Assembly: GCA_963830715.1 (NCBI GenBank)
Contig: CAWHNS010000021.1
Span: 186,001 to 250,000, forward strand
From: CAVVMA01 sp963830715
Lineage (GTDB): Bacteria > Desulfobacterota > Binatia > Binatales > Binataceae
Direction: 5' to 3'
Length of the DNA: 64,000 bases
Shown: positions 47,651 through 55,952 of the stretch, one piece after another
How the letters are laid out: every line of letters starts with the position of its first letter
Numbering within the stretch: the first letter of the stretch is position 1
Translations under genes and position numbers: made by a program
The notes under the pieces: generated by a model
The model's input: the letters and a program-made list of their open reading frames with translations, nothing else
The model's database searches: none
Told to the model about the DNA's origin: nothing

Positions 47651-47920
47651 TCAGCCGGGCCGGCCGTTCCTCAGCGGGATAGCCCAGTCCCATACGTAGC
47701 GCCGGCGAGTATCGTCCGACTCGACACGGCTTACGATATTATCTCCGCAGCCGCCACAGAAGAAATAGGTGCGCTGGCCATTGCCCAGCGTCAGCACCAT
47801 GGCCTTCTCGCCGATTGGGTTGTTGGTGAAGCCGCGCCCGCATACCGCGCAGCATCCCTGACTTAGAACCTCGACCCGGTTGACTACCAAATACTCGCTG
47901 ACTTCAGCGCTTGCGTCCAT
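47651..47920 (-). CDS. Four-cysteine YVWDW protein, paralogue 2, unknown function
   Basis: 89 residues from ATG 47920, with GGAGAGGA before it. CAVCGRGF and CGGCGDNIVSRVE frame a short beta region (KAMVLTLGNGQRTYFF), followed by RRYVWDWAIPLRNG. The layout is that of a single treble-clef or zinc-ribbon finger. It ends 31 bp before paralogue 1, so both are one transcript. The 398-bp stretch upstream (47921-48318) holds no gene I can support. Confidence 0.65.
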   Translation of the reverse strand: MDASAEVSEYLVVNRVEVLSQGCCAVCGRGFTNNPIGEKAMVLTLGNGQRTYFFCGGCGDNIVSRVESDDTRRRYVWDWAIPLRNGRPG

Positions 47921-48318
47921 TGGTGTCCTCTCCGTTGCAATTCTCCAAAACATCTCCAACCGGTTCCGCCCGCGCCACAACCGCTCTCGAGACGCGATGT
48001 TGCAGGTTCAGCCGCCTTCAAGCCTCATTGCGCGTGACCGCCGCTCGCTGGCGAGGAGCTCGGGAGTAAGCGGTCATTCGCGGCGGATCGCCACTCGCCG
48101 CAGGCTCGGCCAGCTTCTCCAGATTAACACGCGCCGAGGCTAGCAGACTTCGCCGCTCGGCGACAAACAGGAGCGAAATAGGAACGTCACGGCAAAGCCG
48201 GAGTCGCGGCGGCACGATGGAAATCGGCGCGAATGCCATAGGCGGGACGACCCGGCCTGGGGGCCGCGAAGCCGTGCGCGCCGGGCCGCGCGCAGCCCCG
48301 TCGCCCCCAAAGGGCGGC

Positions 48319-49464
48319 TCAACGCGCGCTGCGGTTGGAACGGACTTCGGCCAGACCGAAGCGGCTGATCATCCTATACACAGTGTAGCGCGAAACTCCT
48401 AAAAGTCGCGCCGCACGGATGCAGTTGCCCTCGGACCTGTCCAGCGCGCGCACCAGCGCTTCCTTCGCCGCCTCGTTGACAGCATGATCCAGCGATAGTG
48501 GCGCCGACTCTCCCTCATCTCCTGCCGGCCGCTGCGGCGCCCCCCCGCGGATAGCGGGGCCGCGCAGATCGCTTGCGCCGGGTGCTGCCTTGACGAGGTA
48601 GGCGGGCAAATTGCCGATGTCAATCCGGTCGCTGTCCGTGAGCAGCATCGCGCTTTCCACCACGTGCGAGAGCTCGCGCACGTTGCCCGGCCAGTCGTAG
48701 GCCGCAAGCGCCTTCATCGCCCCTCGCGAGACGTATTTCACCCGCTTGCTGAGCATCTGGTCGTAGTGCTCGACGTAGTGCGCGGCGAGCGCCTCCACGT
48801 CGCTGCCGCGTTCCCGCAGCGGCGGAATCAGCACCACGCTGGTATTGAGCCGGTAGTAGAGATCGTCGCGGAACTGGCCGGCCTTGACCATTGCGCGCAG
48901 ATCGCAGTTGCTCGCCGCGATCAGCCGGATATCCACCAGATGGCTCTGCGAAGAGCCGACCGGCTGCACTTCGCGGGTCTCGACCACTCTGAGCAGCTTG
49001 GCCTGGAGCCGCAGCGGCAGTTCCCCGATCTCGTCGAGGAAAAGCGTGCCGCCGGCGGCGGAGCGGAAGTAGCCGAGCGAGGTCTCCCTCGCGTCGGTGA
49101 AGGCGCCGCGCACGTGGCCAAAGAGCTGGGACTCGGCCAGCGTATCCACCAGGTTCGAGCAGTTGAACGTGACAAACGGGCCTTTGGGCGCGGGCCCCAG
49201 CAGATGGAGCGCGCGGGCCACCAACTCCTTGCCGGTGCCCGATTCGCCCTGGATGAGCACCGTCGACTTGTGCGGCCCGAGCCGCCCGACGGTCCTGAAC
49301 AGATCGCGCATCGCCTCGCACCGTCCGATCATGGCGCCCAGCCGGGCCGTTCCGGCGCCCAGTCCGGCAACCTCCAGCCATTCGCCACCGCCCTCGGCCT
49401 GTTCTTCCAGCGCGAACAGCGCGTCGTCAGCCGTCCGATCCAGGGAAATTTGCTCTAGGCCCAT
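48319..49464 (-). CDS. Sigma-54-dependent activator without receiver domain (copy 2)
   Basis: 381 residues, start preceded by GAGGAGGGG. Walker A GESGTGKE (73-80), GAFTDA (120-125), GGTLFLDEI and FRDDLYYRLN are nearly identical to the copy at 36002. The Fis-type HTH is NCIRAARLLGVSRYTVYRMISRF. The first 45 residues are acidic and differ between copies, and the linker before the HTH also differs, so the two may respond to different partners or bind different sites. A palindrome (49515-49527) lies upstream. Confidence 0.92.
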   Translation of the reverse strand: MGLEQISLDRTADDALFALEEQAEGGGEWLEVAGLGAGTARLGAMIGRCEAMRDLFRTVGRLGPHKSTVLIQGESGTGKELVARALHLLGPAPKGPFVTFNCSNLVDTLAESQLFGHVRGAFTDARETSLGYFRSAAGGTLFLDEIGELPLRLQAKLLRVVETREVQPVGSSQSHLVDIRLIAASNCDLRAMVKAGQFRDDLYYRLNTSVVLIPPLRERGSDVEALAAHYVEHYDQMLSKRVKYVSRGAMKALAAYDWPGNVRELSHVVESAMLLTDSDRIDIGNLPAYLVKAAPGASDLRGPAIRGGAPQRPAGDEGESAPLSLDHAVNEAAKEALVRALDRSEGNCIRAARLLGVSRYTVYRMISRFGLAEVRSNRSAR

Positions 49465-49514
49465 CTTCCTACCCCTCCTCGCTTGCCAGCGTACATTTGG
49501 TTATAAAACCTAAT

Positions 49515-49527
49515 CTACAAGTTGTAG
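49515..49527. promoter_or_regulatory. Palindrome upstream of sigma-54 activator copy 2
   Basis: CTACAAGTTGTAG is a perfect 13-bp odd palindrome about 50 bp before the activator start, in an AT-rich patch. It may be an operator. The rest of the 49465-49841 gap shows no gene. Confidence 0.35.
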
Positions 49528-49841
49528 TGGTATGGTTATGGCGGGAAAGGCCGAGAATGTCAAGTGGGGGCGATTCAAGGCCGGCGCAGGGGTCTAAAGA
49601 ACGGCGTATTGGGTCCGAATTCGCCTCAATTGGCGGCAATAGCAGGGCTTTTGAGCCGCCTTGATCCCGCCCGGCAGCGCCGCCCTGACCGGCCCGAACG
49701 GGCCCGCCTCAGCCCTACAAAATGTCGGCTGCCGGCGCTCCGCGGGCCGCCGCGCGCACCGCCGGGCTGCGCCTTGAGCGCGACCGTTACGGGGCCGATA
49801 ATCGATGCTTCGCAACACCGGACCGGGCAGGTGATCGAAAT

Positions 49842-50530
49842 ATGGCTTTAAGGCGCGCCGCGTTTCTGTTCGACGTCGACAATACGCTGCTCGACAACGA
49901 CCGGGTCACCGCCGACCTCATGCGCCATCTGGCGATGGGGGTGGGGCTCGAAGGACAGCGCCGCTACAGCGAGCTGTTCGAGGACTTGCGCGCGGAACTC
50001 GGCTACGCCGACTACCTCGGGGCGCTGCAACGCTACCGGGTCGAAAACCCTCACGACTTCGGCATCCTTTCGGTTTCCTCCTTCCTGGTGAACTACCCGT
50101 TCGCCAACCGGCTCTTCCCCGGCTCGCTCGACGCGGTCGAGTCCTGCCGCCCGCTGGGCGAAACGATAATCGTCTCGGACGGCGACGTGGTGTTTCAGCC
50201 GCTCAAGATCGAACGATCGGGCCTGATGGAGGCCTTCGAGCGCAAGGTGCTGATCTACATCCACAAGGAAAAGGAACTCGACGATCTCGCCGAGCGCCAC
50301 CCCGCCGACCACTATGTCTTCATCGACGACAAGGTGCGGATTCTTGCGGCGGTCAAAAGAGTGTGGGGCCGCGCGTCACCACTGTCTTCCCGGTCCAGGG
50401 GCACTATGCGCGCGATCAGAAGGAAATCGCGATGTACCAGCGGCCTGACGTCACGATTGAGCGGATCGGCGTGCTGGCGGATTTGGACCTTCCCAGCCTG
50501 ATTCGAGCCGGGCCTGCCGGTAGCGATTGA
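49842..50530 (+). CDS. HAD-superfamily hydrolase (frame slip near 50368)
   Basis: About 229 residues across one slip. FLFDVDNTLLDNDR (motif I), IIVSDGD (motif II) and VFIDDK (motif IV) are all in the first frame. After AAVKRVWG the frame goes off at 50364-50372, and the continuation RVTTVFPVQGHYARDQ, VTIERIGVLADLDLPSLIRAG is in the next frame, ending at 50530. Motif II has Ser followed by Asp-Gly-Asp. Substrate unknown; cytoplasmic. Start ATG 49842 follows AGGTGAT. Confidence 0.8.
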
Positions 50531-50630
50531 AGCCGGGTCGTCGCGGCGGCGGCACTGACCGGGCCTCGAAGCCCATTTCGGTACGATCTTCCATGGGCCG
50601 GCAAGGCGACCCGAAAGCGCATGGAATCCG

Positions 50631-50658
50631 TTGTCAAAGTACCCCAGGAGTGTACTAA
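50631..50658 (+). promoter_or_regulatory. Promoter of the first glycine-zipper lipoprotein (shared motif)
   Basis: TTGTCA (50631-50636), 16 bp, TACTAA (50653-50658). The whole block GTTGTCAAA..TACCCC..GGA.TGTACTAAGGT is repeated almost exactly at 51173-51200 before the next lipoprotein, so the two genes probably share a regulator or sigma factor. Confidence 0.55.
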
Positions 50659-50709
50659 GGTACGTTCTCGCATGTTCCGGACCGGTGCGACTCGGAGGGA
50701 GAACTTTCG

Positions 50710-51075
50710 ATGAAACGGCGTCGTCCTGGATTTTCTTCCGCCGCGGGTTTGAGCCTCGCGATGCTGGTGGTTGTCGCGGCTGTGTCTGGGTGCACCACCC
50801 AGCGCCGCGAAATCGGATGGTGCACGGTAGGCGGCGGCGTCGCCGGTGCCCTCGTCGGGGGAGCAATTGGCATCGGCATCGGGGGCCGCGAAGGAGTGGC
50901 TAACGGGAACTCACATGACAATTCAACAACCACGGCAGTAATAGCGGACACCGCCGGAGTCGTGGGTGGTTTGGCTCTGGGGGCCGTCATCGGCCACTAC
51001 GCATGCGATCCGATTATCCATCCTCCGCCTCCGCCTCCCACCCCCGGGGCTTCATCGCCGATGGACAATCCCTAG
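50710..51075 (+). CDS. Glycine-zipper lipoprotein
   Basis: 121 residues; the start follows CGGAGGGAGAA. Lipobox VSGC at about residue 27. Then a glycine zipper (GGGVAGALVGGAIGIGIGGREG and GGLALGAVIGHYACD) and a proline tail. Such proteins sit at the outer membrane, and their zipper helices can oligomerise. It is similar in build to the N-terminus of the OmpA-domain lipoprotein that follows, which also uses the same promoter block. Confidence 0.85.
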   Translation: MKRRRPGFSSAAGLSLAMLVVVAAVSGCTTQRREIGWCTVGGGVAGALVGGAIGIGIGGREGVANGNSHDNSTTTAVIADTAGVVGGLALGAVIGHYACDPIIHPPPPPPTPGASSPMDNP

Positions 51076-51172
51076 CCGTGTGGGTGGGAATTCGCGAGGC
51101 CCGGGTTTCTTAACATCTTGTAGCGAAAGTCTTTTGTCGAAGTAGAAGGCGGAATTCGGCTGGTTCCGGGAG

Positions 51173-51200
51173 TTGTCAAATTACCCCCGGAATGTACTAA
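51173..51200 (+). promoter_or_regulatory. Promoter of the OmpA-domain lipoprotein (shared motif)
   Basis: TTGTCA (51173-51178), 16 bp, TACTAA (51195-51200), within a block matching that at 50631-50658 at nearly every position over about 33 bp while the flanks differ. Confidence 0.55.
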
Positions 51201-51257
51201 GGTTCCTGCTCTCACCCTCGTTTGGATGGGGGCGAGCGATTCGGAGGAAGCACAGCA

Positions 51258-51935
51258 ATGACCAGGCGGCCAAAGTGGCTGGGTTCGGTATGCCTGACGG
51301 CCCTTCTATTGGCTTCGGGATGCGCCGCGCCTCCCAAGCGGATTCTGGCCGGCGCCGCAGTGGGCACAGTGGGCGGAGCGGCCATCGGCTGCGCTACCGC
51401 GGCCTTCATCGACGACGACGATCCGACCACCTACGCGATCGGATGCACCAGCGGCGCGGCCGCCGGGGCTCTGCTTGGTGCGTTGGCCGCGAATGCGACC
51501 TATCACGCTCCGCCGCCGCCTCCTCCTCCCCCGCCGCCACCGCCACCACCGCCTCCGCCGACGGTCATCGTTGCCAAGCCCGCCCGCGAAAAAATCGTGC
51601 TGCGTGGAGTGCACTTCGATTTCGACAAGTCCATCATTCGCCCCGAAGATCAGCCGGTGCTTGACGAGGCCGCCGAAATCCTCAAGCGCCATCGGCAGAT
51701 CACGATCTACGTCGATGGATACTGCGACATACGCGGAAGCGAGGAGTACAACCTAAAGTTGTCTCAACGGCGCTCGGCGGCGGTGGTGGCTTATTTGGAG
51801 GACGCTGGCGTCTCGGCGGCGCGCATGATTCCGCGCGGCTTCGGCAAAACCAACTTCGTGGCCTCCAATGACACCGACGAGGGACGCGCGCAGAACCGCC
51901 GCGTCGAGTTGCTCCCGGTCGGAGCGGGACCGTGA
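51258..51935 (+). CDS. OmpA/Pal-type lipoprotein with glycine zipper and polyproline linker
   Basis: 225 residues from ATG 51258 behind GGAGG. Lipobox LASGC, a glycine zipper (GAAVGTVGGAAIGC and GAAAGALLGALAA), 17 consecutive prolines, then a C-terminal OmpA-like peptidoglycan-binding domain: HFDFDKSIIRPEDQPVLDEA, VDGYCDIRGSEEYNLKLSQRR, GFGKTNFVASN, NRRVEL. It ties the outer membrane to the cell wall. Confidence 0.93.
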   Translation: MTRRPKWLGSVCLTALLLASGCAAPPKRILAGAAVGTVGGAAIGCATAAFIDDDDPTTYAIGCTSGAAAGALLGALAANATYHAPPPPPPPPPPPPPPPPPTVIVAKPAREKIVLRGVHFDFDKSIIRPEDQPVLDEAAEILKRHRQITIYVDGYCDIRGSEEYNLKLSQRRSAAVVAYLEDAGVSAARMIPRGFGKTNFVASNDTDEGRAQNRRVELLPVGAGP

Positions 51936-51978
51936 GCCCGGCGCCGCAAAACATCGCCTTCGGGGGTTCGTGAGCCCG

Positions 51979-52821
51979 ATGCAACTCGCAAGAGCCGGCG
52001 CGATCAAGCTTGAGTTCGAAGCCCGTGGAGCGGGTGAGGCGCTGGTCCTTATCCACGGCAGCGTCATTGCGGACTCGTACGTTCCGATAATGGGCGAGCC
52101 GCCGCTGTCGCATTTTCGGTTGATCAGGTACCGCCGCCGCGGCTATGGCGGCAGCACGCATTCCGCGCCGCCGGTCAGCATCCGCGATCAGGCCGCCGAC
52201 TGCATGGCCCTGATGCGTCACCTGGGTGTCGAGCGGGCACATGTGGCCGGTCATTCATATGGCGGCGCAATCGCCATTCAACTCGCGCTTGACTTCCCAA
52301 GGGCGGTGCACTCGCTGATGCTGCTGGAGCCGGCGCTGGTGTTCAAAGTGCCCGCCAGCGCGCGATTGTCGGAACAGATGCTGCCGATGAGAGTCAAGTA
52401 TGAGTGCGGCGACAGGACCGGCGCACTCGAGCATTTCATGGAGGTCGTGGAAGGACCCGCGTGGCGCAACGCGGCTGACGCGGTTGCGGGCGCCTGGCAG
52501 ATGGCGGTCGCGGACGCCGACAATTTTTTCCAGATCGAGGGCGCGGCGTTGCTCGAATGGAGCTTCGGTCCCGACGATGCCCGCCGGATCAAGCAGCCCA
52601 TCCTGGCCGTAGTCGGGGCCGATACCGCAGCCGTGTTCCGTGAGACTCACGAACTCACGCTGTCATGGTTTCCGAAAGCCGAGCCGGTAGTGATTCCCGG
52701 CGCGACGCATATGCTCCCTTTGGTACAACCTCGCGCGGTGGCGCTGGCGCTTTCCGACTTCATGGCCCGGCACCCGATCGCCGCCGAGCGGGTCAATCCG
52801 GTCGGGAACGATCTCGCCTAA
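51979..52821 (+). CDS. Alpha/beta hydrolase
   Basis: 280 residues from ATG 51979 (GTG 51970 possible). LVLIHGSVIADSY (oxyanion region), YRRRGYGGS, nucleophile elbow GHSYGG, acid in VVGADTA and catalytic His in GATHMLPLVQP. The first segment lacks a signal peptide, so it is cytoplasmic. It follows the OmpA lipoprotein by 43 bp but is functionally unrelated by eye. Esterase or epoxide-hydrolase-like; substrate unknown. Confidence 0.87.
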   Translation: MQLARAGAIKLEFEARGAGEALVLIHGSVIADSYVPIMGEPPLSHFRLIRYRRRGYGGSTHSAPPVSIRDQAADCMALMRHLGVERAHVAGHSYGGAIAIQLALDFPRAVHSLMLLEPALVFKVPASARLSEQMLPMRVKYECGDRTGALEHFMEVVEGPAWRNAADAVAGAWQMAVADADNFFQIEGAALLEWSFGPDDARRIKQPILAVVGADTAAVFRETHELTLSWFPKAEPVVIPGATHMLPLVQPRAVALALSDFMARHPIAAERVNPVGNDLA

Positions 52822-52847
52822 CCTCACCCGCCGCATTCGCTCCGGCA

Positions 52848-52869
52848 CCCTCTCCCTTCAGGGAGAGGG
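52848..52869. repeat. Inverted repeat, dispersed family copy 2
   Basis: Arms CCCTCTCCC and GGGAGAGGG with a 4-base loop, the same arms as at 28205-28229, flanked by CCTCACCC on the left. It lies between convergent genes in a 317-bp gap (52822-53138) with no gene of its own, and may act as a transcription end. Confidence 0.6.
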
Positions 52870-53138
52870 CCGGGGAGAGGTTCTTGTTATCGGGGACGCC
52901 ACAAGTCTTCACCGCGTACATTCGGGGAAATCGCTCGCGCGCGGCTGGTGACCAAATGGCGTATTCGGGTCGGACGGAATGATCTCAGGAAGCATTAGGC
53001 GCAATCGGCCCAGGCGCACATCCGCCCCCATGTAACGGGATATTGCATTTTGTCGCGTTGCGGCTAGATATAAGGGCAGGGCTGAGGGGGCGTACATCTT
53101 GGCGAGCCGGGCGCGTGCCTGGCAGCCTTGATGAGCTT

Positions 53139-53837
53139 TCAGCAGGAGGATTTCCGCGCGCCCCCCAGCCCAATTCTGTCGGCGTCGGCCTTTTGTCGAT
53201 CGACCGTTACTCTCTCAGTAGCAATCCCCTTCAGGAAGATCTCAAGGACCCCGTTGACGTACTCGCGCGGCGGCTGCACGCCCGAACCGAAGATCTGCTT
53301 CTGCAGGAAGTACACCGTGATGAAATCGACCATCAACCGCCCGAACGTGCGGGCGTCCAGATCGGCCCGGACTTCCCCGCTGCGCTTGAACGCTTCGATC
53401 CAGCGCGCGCTCTGCTCGTACAGGCGATCCAGCACCCTGGTGTAGACGAACTCGGCCTCACGCCCGGACAGCAGCGCCTGAATGTGGAGGAAGCGGACCA
53501 GCTCACCGCTCGCGTCCATCAGGTCGAGCGCCCGCCCAACCACCATCGGGAGCGCCTCTGAGACGCGCAAATCCTGCGGCACGGACAGCCCGGCTTCGAT
53601 GCCGGCAATCAACTGGTTCTCCGCCAGGATGCCGCTGAGGATCTCCTCCTTGGTCTTGAAATGATAATAGAGAAGGCCCTTGGTCGCTTCGAGTTCGAGC
53701 GCGATATCATCCATCGTAGCGCCGTGATAGCCCTTTTCCGCGAAGACCTTGAGCCCCGCCCTCAGAATCTCCTCGCGTTTTCGCGCCTTGCGACGGGCCC
53801 TGAGCCCGATCGGCGCGATGCTGTGCCGAGCGCGCAT
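53139..53837 (-). CDS. TetR-family regulator
   Basis: 232 residues. A basic N-terminus leads to the HTH (MDDIALELEATKGLLYYHFKTK) and a helical regulatory domain of the fatty-acid/aromatic responsive style. A near-palindromic site CAGTAT-N5-ATACTG (53851-53867) lies 14 bp before the start, consistent with autorepression and possibly with control of the DUF1329 gene upstream on the same strand. Ligand unknown. Confidence 0.9.
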   Translation of the reverse strand: MRARHSIAPIGLRARRKARKREEILRAGLKVFAEKGYHGATMDDIALELEATKGLLYYHFKTKEEILSGILAENQLIAGIEAGLSVPQDLRVSEALPMVVGRALDLMDASGELVRFLHIQALLSGREAEFVYTRVLDRLYEQSARWIEAFKRSGEVRADLDARTFGRLMVDFITVYFLQKQIFGSGVQPPREYVNGVLEIFLKGIATERVTVDRQKADADRIGLGGARKSSC

Positions 53838-53850
53838 CCGACGTACCTAT

Positions 53851-53867
53851 CAGTATGAATAATACTG
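53851..53867. promoter_or_regulatory. Candidate operator for the adjacent TetR regulator
   Basis: CAGTATGAATAATACTG: 6-bp arms separated by five bases, directly upstream of the TetR start and downstream of the DUF1329 stop. Confidence 0.6.
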
Positions 53868-53960
53868 TCGGGTAGCTATTACAAGGGGTTGTAATCCAGG
53901 GTTTATCGAGAATTAACAAGCGGTTGACGGACCGCGGCCCTGGGAGTTCCCCGACCCGGC

Positions 53961-55259
53961 TCAATGCCCCGCGCGGGACATCGCCTCGGTGGTGAAGAAG
54001 TCGCGATGGACCGCGCCCATGTTGATGTACCAGCATTCGCGCTCCGGCGTCTCGTGCCCCGGCAGATAACACGTGGTAGCGATTCCCGTCTGCACGTCAA
54101 CGCTGGAAGCGGCCACCACGAACTGGCGCTTGAACGGGTAGATGGCGACCCTGGCGTCGGGCACCGGCCGGTCCCGATCCGTCAGCCAGTAGATTTGCGT
54201 TTTCCAGAGCTGGCCGCGCCGATCGTAGCTGTCCACGTATGGATTGAACCACTCCTCGCCGTCGACATAGACGATGGTCTTCGATTGCAGCACGCCGGCG
54301 ATCCGTTCCGCCCGCGGCGTGACCTCGACGATGTACATGTGCCGCATCTCCCAGTTTTCGGGGCACGAAGTCACGTGCCCGTCAGTCGGGCAGATCTGGG
54401 CCGGCGAATGGATCGCGTGGACGCTGGCCAGCATATCGCGAGTGCCGAGGAACTTGTAATTGTACTCCTCGGGCTTGGCTGCGAACCCTCCCGCGTGGTC
54501 GGAATCCCAGGTGCTGAGACCGGGCGAGGAAGTCAGAATCACCTCGTTGAGGCGCCGAATACGCCGGGTCTGCGAGAGATATATCCACGCGTCGTCGGCG
54601 CGGTTGGCATCCCAATAACGATAGCGCAGGCCCCCGGTCCCCTTTTCCTCCGCCGGCGAGAGCAGAGGATAGCCGGCCGCATACCGCCAGACTCCGGTTC
54701 GCTTGAAATCCGGATCGATCGGCAGCGGCTCAACCTCGGTGCGGCCAAGGTTCGAATAGCCGGCCAGGTGTCCGATCTGCACGTAGAGCATATCGTTGCC
54801 GGGGCCCCGGGGATTGAACGTTGCGACCCGGCACTCGAAGAATCGCAGGTCGTAATCGTCGGTCGTGATCGGCCGGAAATTCGAATTCCACATGATCTTG
54901 GTCGCGACGTCGGGGTCATTGGGATCGAGCAGCGGAAACGGCTGCCCGGCGACGTAACCGACGAGACTCCGATGGTCGCGCGAAAGCCGCACCTGGGATG
55001 AATACTTCTCGGTCGCCTCGAAGTATGGCGGCGGATAGTCGATTCGTTGCGGCGCGACCACATCGATCTCCATTCCCTTCGTGACCGCAACATATGTTCC
55101 CGGGCTCACCAGGTCTTTCACCTGCGCCGCATTGGCAGCGGTGATTTTGTCCCCGGGCTTCACACCCGCGCGGACGCTCGTCGGAACCATCAGGACTATC
55201 GCTGCCAACGCCGCACACACGAACCGGCCACAAGACCCAAGCATCGAAGACCTCCTCAT
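53961..55259 (-). CDS. DUF1329 outer-membrane-associated protein
   Basis: 432 residues. Signal peptide (ending VRAGV at about 32), then the DUF1329 fold, related to LolB/LppX-like lipid carriers: DYDLRFFECRVATFNPRGPGND, GLRYRYWDANRADDAWIYLSQTRRIRRLNEV, STWDSDHAGGF and YVDGEEWFNPYVDSYDRRGQLWKTQI. DUF1329 genes are often found near hydrocarbon, steroid or lipid degradation genes and RND-type exporters, suggesting lipid or hydrophobic compound handling in the periplasm. That context is only partly present here (TetR, hydrolases). Confidence 0.88.
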   Translation of the reverse strand: MRRSSMLGSCGRFVCAALAAIVLMVPTSVRAGVKPGDKITAANAAQVKDLVSPGTYVAVTKGMEIDVVAPQRIDYPPPYFEATEKYSSQVRLSRDHRSLVGYVAGQPFPLLDPNDPDVATKIMWNSNFRPITTDDYDLRFFECRVATFNPRGPGNDMLYVQIGHLAGYSNLGRTEVEPLPIDPDFKRTGVWRYAAGYPLLSPAEEKGTGGLRYRYWDANRADDAWIYLSQTRRIRRLNEVILTSSPGLSTWDSDHAGGFAAKPEEYNYKFLGTRDMLASVHAIHSPAQICPTDGHVTSCPENWEMRHMYIVEVTPRAERIAGVLQSKTIVYVDGEEWFNPYVDSYDRRGQLWKTQIYWLTDRDRPVPDARVAIYPFKRQFVVAASSVDVQTGIATTCYLPGHETPERECWYINMGAVHRDFFTTEAMSRAGH

Positions 55260-55492
55260 GCTAAAAGGCGCCCCATTTCCGGCCCGACCTTCGCCCGCTC
55301 TTCCTGGCGGAATCGAGGGAACCTAGCGTTTATAGCGTTTTGGGGCGCGATCGGCGAGCGGAAAAGCGTAGCGGCCGGCTTGGCATTGACCCGTCCACCC
55401 GGGCCCGATGCGGGCCATCCGGATATCGGCGCGAGCGCCGGGCCTCCGACGACTTCGTTACAGCACAGGCTTCCAACCTGCGAAGAGCCGGG

Positions 55493-55768
55493 TTAGAGGT
55501 CCGTGACCACCGTGCTGACCATCGGGCCGATCGGTCGGCTGACAGCGTGACATGCGACCAGGGCCGCGACCAGCGCGACCGCGAGAATCAGCGCGTGCTC
55601 GGTCCGGGAACTGTGGCCCCTACCGTAGCGGGACTTCGTCCCGGGCAGGGGGCGCGCGTCTACGCGGCCCGCGGCTTCCCGCGCCTTCCTGGCGATCGCG
55701 AGCTCGGAGCGGGTCGGGCCCGCGTCCGGACGCATCGTGGGTCTTCTGCTGATATACGAGGCCGCCAT
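55493..55768 (-). CDS. Possible orphan Flp-like pilin with long N-terminus
   Basis: 91 residues. A basic N-terminal half of about 48 residues is followed by GHSSRTEHALILAVALVAALVA and a short tail GPMVSTVVTDL. The Glu-His just before the hydrophobic helix parallels the Glu-Tyr of Flp pilins, and the tail resembles theirs. The leader is far longer than normal and the cleavage residue is unclear. Ribosome site weak. It may instead be a chance frame or another small membrane protein. Confidence 0.35.
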   Translation of the reverse strand: MAASYISRRPTMRPDAGPTRSELAIARKAREAAGRVDARPLPGTKSRYGRGHSSRTEHALILAVALVAALVACHAVSRPIGPMVSTVVTDL

Positions 55769-55792
55769 CGCGATTAACCGCTAATCACCTGT

Positions 55793-55839
55793 CAAAACGA
55801 TACTTCATGTATGGCGCAATCCAGTCAAGAATCGTTTTG
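55793..55839. repeat. 9-bp inverted repeat in an intergenic region
   Basis: CAAAACGAT (55793-55801) and ATCGTTTTG (55831-55839) with 29 bases between, in an AT-rich gap between divergent genes. Possibly a regulatory loop site; no T tract. Confidence 0.4.
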
Positions 55840-55952
55840 GTTAACTAATATAACTGGCTGTAGGCCGGACGCAGCGGAGCGGCCGGGCGGAAACCCCCGC
55901 GCGGCTTGTGGGCGCATCCGGCTGGTTGCTATAAACCGGCGCGAGGGAGACT

